Shown: positions 20,792 to 27,487 of the stretch, piece after piece | How the letters are laid out: each line of letters opens with the position of its first letter | Position numbering within the stretch: position 1 is the stretch's first letter | Origin: Gemmatimonadota bacterium | Lineage (GTDB): Bacteria > Gemmatimonadota > Gemmatimonadetes > Longimicrobiales > Gaopeijiaceae | Direction: 5' to 3' | Assembly: GCA_022340755.1 (NCBI GenBank) | Contig: JAJDNI010000141.1 | Span: 1-37,243, forward strand | DNA: 37,243 nucleotides | Made by a program: the position numbers and the translations under genes | The notes under the pieces: model-generated | Database searches by the model: none | Seen by the model: the letters and a program-made list of their open reading frames with translations, nothing else | Told to the model about the DNA's origin: nothing

Positions 20792-23113
20792 TCAGCTCTC
20801 CGCGGCCCCCAGGGCCGCCAGCCGCTCCCGCGCCTTCCGAACGTACGTCTGCCCGTCGGCGTCGGCGTCACCCCATCGGTCCACTAGGCGCTGATAGGCC
20901 TCGACGGCCTTGGCGGTGTCGCCCACCTCCTCGTAGAGGGGGCCGAGACGCAGCATCGCCGCAGTCCTGTCGACGGGGTTGATCTCCACCCACGTATAGA
21001 GGTGTGCCAGAACGGACTCGTGCAGCTCGATGGCGCGGGCGGGGCGGTGCATCCACTCGTGCGCCAGAGCGATCTCCGTGCGGTAGCACGACCAGCACCC
21101 CTGGTCGTCCTGCACGGACTGAAGGTCGGACGAGACGCCCACGGTGTCCCGTCCACGCGCGCGGATCATCGCCTCCAGAAGCCGTATGTTGCGCACGGTG
21201 GCAGCACTCTTCTCGGCATCGGGGACGGATTCCCGGAAGTCGCGGATCACCTTCCGCGCCCCCTCGAGGTCGCCGGCAAGGATCAGTGTCTCCGCCACGT
21301 AGACGTGATCCCGACCCAGGGGAGGGAGCGACGTGAAGCGCCCGTCGGCCATCCAGTCCTTCAGTGCCCCCACGCCTTCCGCGCTGGGCTTCACAAGGCC
21401 CTCCAGCCACACCGCCCAGTTCAACACCTGCCACCCGTACGCCACCCCGGCCTGTGCTCCCACACGGGCGGCCTCCGACGCGAATCGCCGCGCGTCGGCC
21501 AGACGTCCGCGAACCAAACCGGTCTCCTCGAGGATCAGGTACCCGTACGCCCGATCGTTGACTGGACGGGCGGCATCGGTGACGACGGACCGCGCCGCGG
21601 CCTCTGCATCCTCGACGCGCCCCATCTCGAGCAAGGGGAAAGACCGGAGCAGGACGGCGTTGGCATCGTCGGGGTAGCGAGCCTCGTATGCGTCCAGGAC
21701 CTTCAGCGCCGAGTCGGGCTCGCTCTGCGCCACGAGCGTCTTGGCCAGGTTCTGGAACGCGATGTTGGAGACCCCCCGCCCGGAGATGGCCCGCTCGTAG
21801 AGAGATGCTGCCTTCTCCAGTGCGTCGGTAGCCAGATAGATATTGCCGAGGTTGTTCAGGGCGTGGGGATTGTCCGGGTCCAGCCGGAGCACGTTCTCGT
21901 ACGCCTGGCGAACCGCGGCCTGGTTTCCCGTCACCTGGTCGTTGTAGAACGCCTCCGTCAGGTAGCGCTCGATCTCCGTGAGGTGATCCCGGTGCTGGTA
22001 GGCTTCCGTCGCGGCGGCGACCATCTTGGAGGGATCCAGCCCCGAATTACTGTACGCCACCGCCATGAGACGCCAGGCCATGGCGAAGGTGCTGTCCGCC
22101 GCCACCGCCTGCTGCAGTAGGGAGAGAGTGGAGGGGTAGTCTCCCCGGTAGAACGCCGCCTCGGCCTGGCTGTACAGCCGGAGTGCGTCCAGGGAGCCCG
22201 TGGTGACCTGATCGAGGGGCTGCCCGGTGTGGATGTTCTTGAGCGACTCGCCGGCCTTCTCCCGGATGTCCTGGGAGAGCTTGTCGATTGCGGGGATGAG
22301 GTCGTCGGGCCCCGCAGCGCTTACGCGGAATGCGCCCAGAGCACTGCCCGACGCGGCGGAGCGGATCGTCGCCGTCAGGATGTACCCGGCGCCCACCGAG
22401 CCCACCTCCCCTTCCAGAACCGCCTTGATCCCGTCGCGCTGCGCGGCCTCCCTTGCGACGTCAGGGGTGAGCTGCGTCGAGGGGTCCCGCTGCATCCGTC
22501 TGAGGACGTCCTCGAGGCTGGCCCGCTCCACCAGGCGCAGAACCGGCGACTGCACCAGGTCCGCCCTGAGCGCCGCCGTAACCACGTCGCCCAGGGTGGA
22601 ATCCGGGGTGCTGTTGGTGAAGTCCGCCAGGATGACCGGCTCGCCTGCGGAGATCACTCCCTGGGCCACCAGAGAGCCCACCGGACCGATCCCGGTGGCC
22701 CACATGGCCAGGTACGCCACCACCGCTGCCACGAGCAGGGTGCCCGCGCCGACACCGCCGAGGATGGCGTTCCGCCAGGTGAACAGCCGCTCGTGGTGGA
22801 GCGGGTGTTTCTCGGGCTCGACGAGGACCTCGGCGGGCGTCTGTCCCTCCAGATCCTCGGGCGCCACCTCGTCCTGGTACTCGCCGCGGAGGGCGGGCAT
22901 CCCCCGCTGGATGAACGCCGTGGCTGTGACGATGGGAAGACCGACCAGGAGGAGCACCAACGCGAATGTCGGCGTCCACTCGGGGAGCCCGGCGAACTGG
23001 GTGAGGGAGTCCGTCACCTGGAGCACGGCCCAGGAGCCCGCCAGGTAGATGCCCAGCACCTGCCATATGGAGCGGCGGTGGATCTCGCGGAGGAGCTTGC
23101 GCAGGAAGTACAT
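20792..23113 (-). CDS. Membrane-anchored TPR protein with FlgO/TolB-like domain
   Basis: 773 residues from ATG23113; an upstream TTG in frame would add 23 non-conserved-looking residues. Three hydrophobic segments are visible: about 18-36 (VLGIYLAGSWAVLQVTD), 48-68 and 115-138. Residues ~155-290 (EPVILADFTNSTPDSTLGDVVTAA...) resemble the TolB/FlgO-like domain that follows the kinase domain in many acidobacterial Ser/Thr kinase-TPR proteins. Here the kinase is missing and the N-terminal segment looks like that of CadC/adenylate-cyclase-associated TPR proteins. The rest (~300-770) is a TPR array, clearest at YENVLRLDPDNPHALNNLGNIYLA and following repeats. It probably works as a scaffold or sensor at the inner membrane with the TPRs in the periplasm; the partner is unknown. 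It may be co-transcribed from the M28 gene upstream, but a strong hairpin separates them. Confidence 0.88.
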   Translation of the reverse strand: MYFLRKLLREIHRRSIWQVLGIYLAGSWAVLQVTDSLTQFAGLPEWTPTFALVLLLVGLPIVTATAFIQRGMPALRGEYQDEVAPEDLEGQTPAEVLVEPEKHPLHHERLFTWRNAILGGVGAGTLLVAAVVAYLAMWATGIGPVGSLVAQGVISAGEPVILADFTNSTPDSTLGDVVTAALRADLVQSPVLRLVERASLEDVLRRMQRDPSTQLTPDVAREAAQRDGIKAVLEGEVGSVGAGYILTATIRSAASGSALGAFRVSAAGPDDLIPAIDKLSQDIREKAGESLKNIHTGQPLDQVTTGSLDALRLYSQAEAAFYRGDYPSTLSLLQQAVAADSTFAMAWRLMAVAYSNSGLDPSKMVAAATEAYQHRDHLTEIERYLTEAFYNDQVTGNQAAVRQAYENVLRLDPDNPHALNNLGNIYLATDALEKAASLYERAISGRGVSNIAFQNLAKTLVAQSEPDSALKVLDAYEARYPDDANAVLLRSFPLLEMGRVEDAEAAARSVVTDAARPVNDRAYGYLILEETGLVRGRLADARRFASEAARVGAQAGVAYGWQVLNWAVWLEGLVKPSAEGVGALKDWMADGRFTSLPPLGRDHVYVAETLILAGDLEGARKVIRDFRESVPDAEKSAATVRNIRLLEAMIRARGRDTVGVSSDLQSVQDDQGCWSCYRTEIALAHEWMHRPARAIELHESVLAHLYTWVEINPVDRTAAMLRLGPLYEEVGDTAKAVEAYQRLVDRWGDADADGQTYVRKARERLAALGAAES

Positions 23114-23194
23114 CGGCGATGGGCAGCGGGGGGAGCCGGCGATCCAGCGACCACTATGGGACCGGACACCCGGTTTCTTCAAGGATCTTGGTAC

Positions 23195-23228
23195 ATCGGC
23201 CCACCCCCGTGCCCGGGGGTGGGCCGAT
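23195..23228 (-). terminator. Perfect 15-bp inverted repeat after the M28 peptidase gene
   Basis: ATCGGCCCACCCCCG (23195-23209) and its exact complement (23214-23228) flank a 4-base loop (TGCC). It lies 10 bases past the stop codon of the leftward M28 gene and about 80 bases before the TPR gene start. Position and stability fit a transcription terminator, although no U-tract follows on either strand. Confidence 0.7.
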
Positions 23229-23238
23229 ACGCGGAAGC

Positions 23239-25494
23239 TCAGCTCCGCAGCATCCCGGTGGCCTGGTCGAGTCCGTCGCTGAGGCGGTCCAGGGCGTCGG
23301 AGATCTCACCGACGTACTTCGACACGTTGTCCCACTCGCGCTGCTCGATCCCTTCCCGGACGCCGGGCAGGGTCTTCACCCCGTACCCGGTCCAGAAGCC
23401 CGGCGCATAGATCATGTGCCGGAACCACTTCCTCCGGGGCAGGCCGTCGGGGCTCGTCAGGCGCCGCTCGAATCCCTGGAGCAGAGTGTTGAGGCGCTGA
23501 GCATCGGCTTCCGACGGCCCACCAGCGGCCATCTTCTTCCCCATGGCCGCGTCGAACGCCGCCGCCGACTTCTTCAGGCGCGCCACCGAGTTCTCCAGGG
23601 GAGCGAAGTTCAGGTAGGGCACCGGCTCCTTCTTCTCCGGCGCCACCCAATAGCCCTCCGTGGGGTCGTCGGTGAGAGCGTACACCTTGTCGTCCACCAT
23701 CTTGTTCAGGTGCTCGGTGCTCGTCCGCATGTCGTCGGCCAGCGTCTCCACCTGGTCCAGGTAGGTTCCGACACGCGCGGCAAGGCTCGTGTACCGGAAG
23801 GGGAGCACGTCGGCGTCCGCCAGCCGGAGGGTGAGCCTCCCGGCGGTCTTGGCCAAGGCGACGCCGTACTCGAACGTGGGATCGCCGAAGCGCTTATAAA
23901 AGTCGTAGGAGTCGATGATGGAGTGGTATGATCCGCCCCCTCCCTCACCGCCGTACCCCACGTTCATGGCCGGGATGCCCAGGTGCTGGAGGAAGGGCGT
24001 GTAGTCGGAGCCCGAGCCCAGAGGAGAAATCTCCAGGTCTCCTTGCTGCATCGAGGCCGGCACGCTCCCCACGGCCAGCCGCGCCCGCAGGCGGGCCAGC
24101 GCGGTGACCCCCGTCTCGGGATCATTCACGTCGGCGGCCACCTGCGTGACGAGACGCTCGAGTTGGTGCGAGCCACCCACGCCCAGGAAGCCTCGCCCGT
24201 TGCCGTCGGTGTTGATGTACGCCACCGCCTTCTTCTGCAGCTCAGCGGCGTGGTATTCGGCGAACTCGGTGGACCCCAGCAGGCCGGGCTCCTCACCGTC
24301 CCACGAGGTGTAGACGATGGTCCGCTTGGGCCGCCATCCGCTCTTCGCGAGGATGCCCACGGCCCGGGCCTCCTCCAGGAGAGCGACCTGACCACTGAGG
24401 GGATCTCCGGCGCCGAACACCCACCCGTCCATGTGGTTGCCGCGAATGACCCATTCATCGGGAGACTCGGAGCCGGGCATCGTCGCCACCACGTCGTGAG
24501 CCGGAACCAGGTCCCAGTTGAACGACAGCTTCAAGTGCACCTTGGCGGGCCCGGGGCCCAGGTGGTACGGAAGGGGCAGCGCACCGCGCCACGACACCGG
24601 GGCCATGGGCCCTTCCATCGACGCGAGGATCGGCTGGGCGTCCCCGTACGAGATGGGCAGCACCGGGATCTTCATGATCACCGGGGAGTCCTTGCGGTCC
24701 AGGCGCTTCGCGTCCTTGGTGGCGCCGACGCCCGGCGTGAGAGGATCGCCGGGATACTGGGGCATGTCCTCCACGGAGCCCCGCTGGAAGCCCATGTCCG
24801 GGCGCCACGGTCCTTTCGGATAGACGTCGCCGTTGAAGTACCCGTCGTCTCTGGGGTCGGAGTAGATGAGGCACCCGACGGCGCCGTGCTCGGCGGCGAC
24901 CTTGGGCTTGATCCCCCGCCAGGAGCCACCGTAGCGGGCCAGGACGATCTTGCCCTTCACGTCGATGCCCCGGCGGGCCAGCTCCTCGTAGTCCGCCGGG
25001 ATGCCGTAGTTCACGTACACGACATCGGCCGTGACATCGCCGTCCGCGGAATAGGCGTTGTACGGAGGGAGGCGCCCCTTGGTAATGCCCGAGGTGGCGT
25101 CCCCCTTGAAGGCGGGCTCGGCGAGCTTCATACGCTGCCGGTTCGGCGACACCAGCTCCAGCACCCGTTCTTTGGGGGTGGGAAAGAGCACCTGGAACGT
25201 GTCGATGCGCGTCTCGAAGCCCCACGCCCGGTAGTGCGCCGCGATCCACTCGGCGTTCTCCGCGTCCCCCGGAGAGCCGAGATGATCGGGCTGGCGGGAC
25301 AGGTACTCGTCCCAGGCTCTCAGGCTGTCCGGTTGAAGCTGCGCGTCGAAGCGCCCCTCGAGCTCAAGTTGGGCGCGGCTGCCTTCGGCAGTGAAGCCCC
25401 ACAGGGGGGTGTCGGCCGACTGTGCCGGGGTGAGGGCCAAAGCCGACAGGCCGGTGAGGATGACGACGGTGGAGCGTATCAGGGTGCTGCGCAT
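23239..25494 (-). CDS. Secreted M28 peptidase, glutamate carboxypeptidase II-like
   Basis: 751 residues from ATG25494, preceded by GGGAGGA; the frame continues to a GTG 33 bases upstream, which lacks a ribosome site. The signal peptide covers ~1-27. The layout follows GCPII/PSMA: N-terminal part, protease-associated insert (DVVYVNYGIPADYEELARRG...KIVLARYGG...GCLIYSDPRDDG), zinc domain and C-terminal TfR-dimer-like helices. All five zinc ligands and the catalytic glutamate are present: His354 (GNHMDGW), Asp364 (GAGDPLSG), Glu401/Glu402 (WDGEEPGLLGS), Asp430 (YINTDGN) and His524 (YHSIIDSYDF). In GCPII the enzyme removes C-terminal glutamate; the exact specificity here cannot be read. It probably acts in the periplasm or outside as part of peptide scavenging, together with the two S9 peptidases of the window. 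Confidence 0.94.
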   Translation of the reverse strand: MRSTLIRSTVVILTGLSALALTPAQSADTPLWGFTAEGSRAQLELEGRFDAQLQPDSLRAWDEYLSRQPDHLGSPGDAENAEWIAAHYRAWGFETRIDTFQVLFPTPKERVLELVSPNRQRMKLAEPAFKGDATSGITKGRLPPYNAYSADGDVTADVVYVNYGIPADYEELARRGIDVKGKIVLARYGGSWRGIKPKVAAEHGAVGCLIYSDPRDDGYFNGDVYPKGPWRPDMGFQRGSVEDMPQYPGDPLTPGVGATKDAKRLDRKDSPVIMKIPVLPISYGDAQPILASMEGPMAPVSWRGALPLPYHLGPGPAKVHLKLSFNWDLVPAHDVVATMPGSESPDEWVIRGNHMDGWVFGAGDPLSGQVALLEEARAVGILAKSGWRPKRTIVYTSWDGEEPGLLGSTEFAEYHAAELQKKAVAYINTDGNGRGFLGVGGSHQLERLVTQVAADVNDPETGVTALARLRARLAVGSVPASMQQGDLEISPLGSGSDYTPFLQHLGIPAMNVGYGGEGGGGSYHSIIDSYDFYKRFGDPTFEYGVALAKTAGRLTLRLADADVLPFRYTSLAARVGTYLDQVETLADDMRTSTEHLNKMVDDKVYALTDDPTEGYWVAPEKKEPVPYLNFAPLENSVARLKKSAAAFDAAMGKKMAAGGPSEADAQRLNTLLQGFERRLTSPDGLPRRKWFRHMIYAPGFWTGYGVKTLPGVREGIEQREWDNVSKYVGEISDALDRLSDGLDQATGMLRS

Positions 25495-25546
25495 GGTTCC
25501 TCCCACGTGAGCAAACGTGTCCGGCACCTCTTACCACGGGCGCCAT

Positions 25547-25586
25547 GATCGGTGTTCTCGATCGGTTCGGCAACGTGCCGATCGGG
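25547..25586. repeat. GATCGG direct and inverted repeats upstream of the small lipoprotein gene
   Basis: GATCGGT occurs at 25547-25553 and 25560-25566, 13 bases apart. An inverted copy makes the hairpin CGATCGG (25559-25565) / CCGATCG (25578-25584). The cluster lies in the 198-base gap between the divergent M28 and lipoprotein genes, so it may be a shared regulatory site; no promoter boxes were identified with it. Confidence 0.3.
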
Positions 25587-25692
25587 TGTCGGCGCACCTG
25601 CTTCATCGACAGGATCGCGCGAGCGGGCGGCGTGTATCAAAGGGCGGCCAGGATCTACGAGCGTCGAACCCGGCCGAGAACCGGAGGTCACG

Positions 25693-26097
25693 ATGGTCAC
25701 GCGGATGCGTCTGCCCCTTCCCCGCATTGCCGTTCTCCTGCTTCCCCTGGTGACGGCGGCGTGCGCTACGGGTGGGAGGAGCTCAGGTAATCCCTTCGGG
25801 AGAGCGTCGGGAGAACAAGAGATCCATATCAAGGTCCTGAACCAGAACTTCTACGATGCCACCATCTGGGCAGTCGTGAGGGGAGCGCGCCACAGCAAGC
25901 TCGGTGTCGTGGTGGGCAAGCAGGACGCCGAATTCACCATGCCCTGGACGTTCTCCGAGCCGCTTCAGCTCGAGATCGACCTGCTCACGGGGAGCATGCG
26001 GTGCAGGACGGATCCTCTCACCGTGGACCCGGGCGACATTTTGGAGCTGCAGATTTCCGTCGACTTCGGCCAGACGCGCGGCTGTAGCATGTACTAG
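25693..26097 (+). CDS. Small lipoprotein of unknown function
   Basis: 134 residues from ATG25693, preceded by GGAGGT at 25683-25688. A basic N terminus and hydrophobic core end in the lipobox VTAACATGG (Cys near residue 25), so a mature lipoprotein of about 110 residues is expected. The mature part (IHIKVLNQNFYDATIWAVVRG, then FTMPWTFSEPLQLEIDLL, MRCRTDPLTVDPGDILELQI) reads as a single small beta-sandwich. Two cysteines (in MRCRTD and RGCSMY, the latter at the extreme C terminus) may form a disulfide. I do not recognise a named family. It sits alone between the divergent M28 gene and the convergent NamZ-type gene. Confidence 0.85.
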   Translation: MVTRMRLPLPRIAVLLLPLVTAACATGGRSSGNPFGRASGEQEIHIKVLNQNFYDATIWAVVRGARHSKLGVVVGKQDAEFTMPWTFSEPLQLEIDLLTGSMRCRTDPLTVDPGDILELQISVDFGQTRGCSMY

Positions 26098-26181
26098 GGA
26101 AGCGCTGCACAGGTATGGCGCTCCGCGTCACGAGCACCATCGCCCCATGAACCGTGAGGCCCACCCGGCTAGCGGCTTGGA

Positions 26182-27363
26182 TCAGCCGTACAGCCGGTAT
26201 GACTCCGCCGACGAGGCGAACGCGTCGCACTCGTCTTCGACACCCTCCAGGATCTTCTCCGCGGATGCTCCCGCGTCCACGCCCCGGCGGAGCCCGTCGT
26301 GCCCCCAGAGGATATCGATGGGCATGAGACGCTCCTCGTATTCGTAGGGCGGCGGCCGCCAGTCGAAGTCCGTGGGTGCCAGATCCCGGGCGGCGGAAAA
26401 GAGCTCCACGGCGGTGCGCACCGGTCTGAACGAACCAGGGTCCGTGACGTGCAGCTGGACCCCTCCGCACAGCCGGCCGGCATGCTTCTGGAACGTCGGC
26501 TCGAAGGAGCAGCCGCGAAACGCGACACCTGGAAGCCCACACGAATCCATCCGATTGGCCAGCATCCGCGGATCCAGCCAAGGCGCTCCGACGAGCTCGA
26601 AGGGCTTCGTCGTACCGCGCCCTTCCGACAGGTTCGTCCCCTCCACGAGCACCATCCCCGGATACACGTCGCATGAGGCCGGCGTGGGGAGGTTGGGACT
26701 GGGAAGGACCCAGGGCAGCCCGGTCTCCGGCCAGCGCATCTCCCGGTGCCACCCCTCCATGGCCACGACCTCCAGATCGCACCCTATACCCCGCTCCGCG
26801 TTGAGCCATCGGGCCAGCTCGCCCGTGGTGAGGCCGTGCCGGAGTGGGATGGGATGGAGTCCGACGAAAGACTCGAAGCCGGCGCGCAGCACGGGACCTT
26901 CCACCACGACCCCACCCACGGGGTTCGGGCGGTCCAGCACGACGAAGCGGATGCCCTCCCGGGCACATGCCTCCATGGCCAGAGCCATGGTCCACGCAAA
27001 CGTGTAGACCCGCACCCCCACGTCCTGGAGGTCGAAGAGGAGCACATCCAGGTGCGCGAGCATCTCCCGGGTGGGGCTGCGCACCTCCGAATAGAGGGAG
27101 TGCACCGGCAGCGCCGCAGCGGAATCCACGTAGTGGTCGCTTTCCACCATGTTGTCTTGCTTCTCACCGCGAGCACCATGCTGCGGCCCGAAGAGGCAAC
27201 GTAGCGAGAAGCCTGCGTCGATCAGGGCGTCGACGCTCAGCCTCAGGTTCGCAGTGACCGAGGCAGGGTGCAGGATCAAGCCCGCGGCCGCTCCTCGAAG
27301 GTGGGCGGCGGCGTCTCCGGAGACGAGTCGGTCCAGGCCGGTGCGAACGGCAGGTGCGCTCAT
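26182..27363 (-). CDS. namZ: NamZ-type exo-beta-N-acetylmuramidase (DUF1343, GH171)
   Basis: 393 residues from ATG27363; the frame is open upstream but that part runs into the divergent gene. The DUF1343 signatures are continuous: LFGPQHGARGEKQDN, PVHSLYSE, DVLLFDLQDVGVRVYTF, VVLDRPNPVGG, HGLTTGELARW, GLPWVLPSPNLPT, YPGMVLVEGTNLSEGRGTTKPFE. Characterised NamZ enzymes release MurNAc from the non-reducing end of peptidoglycan fragments, usually together with a NagZ glucosaminidase. Two points stand out. There is no signal peptide, so the enzyme should act in the cytoplasm on recovered muropeptides. The usual GPEHG is GPQHG here (Gln61), a variant I believe occurs in one branch of the family. 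No NagZ, AmiD or MurQ homologue is in the window. Confidence 0.9.
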   Translation of the reverse strand: MSAPAVRTGLDRLVSGDAAAHLRGAAAGLILHPASVTANLRLSVDALIDAGFSLRCLFGPQHGARGEKQDNMVESDHYVDSAAALPVHSLYSEVRSPTREMLAHLDVLLFDLQDVGVRVYTFAWTMALAMEACAREGIRFVVLDRPNPVGGVVVEGPVLRAGFESFVGLHPIPLRHGLTTGELARWLNAERGIGCDLEVVAMEGWHREMRWPETGLPWVLPSPNLPTPASCDVYPGMVLVEGTNLSEGRGTTKPFELVGAPWLDPRMLANRMDSCGLPGVAFRGCSFEPTFQKHAGRLCGGVQLHVTDPGSFRPVRTAVELFSAARDLAPTDFDWRPPPYEYEERLMPIDILWGHDGLRRGVDAGASAEKILEGVEDECDAFASSAESYRLYG

Positions 27364-27410
27364 GGAGGCGAAGATAAGGCGAGGCCGACCGACACGCGCG
27401 GGAGGCGGGT

Positions 27411-27434
27411 CCGCCCACGGCCTTGCCGTGGCGG
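27411..27434. repeat. Hairpin in the divergent namZ-like/DUF5916 intergenic region
   Basis: CCGCCCACGGC (27411-27421) pairs with GCCGTGGCGG (27425-27434) across a 3-base loop with one bulged C. It lies 54 bases before the start of the DUF5916 gene, so in that transcript it could form a stable 5' leader hairpin, or it could be a dyad for a regulator of both genes. Confidence 0.4.
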
Positions 27435-27487
27435 CCGTCACCTCCGATCCTTCGCGCGCCCTCCCCAAGAACCACACAGGGAAGCGC

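Noticed and set aside
26098..26181. AGCGC/GGCGCT-type inverted arms in the gap between the lipoprotein and muramidase genes.
   Set aside because: The arms are only four or five bases with a long loop, no better than chance in this composition.
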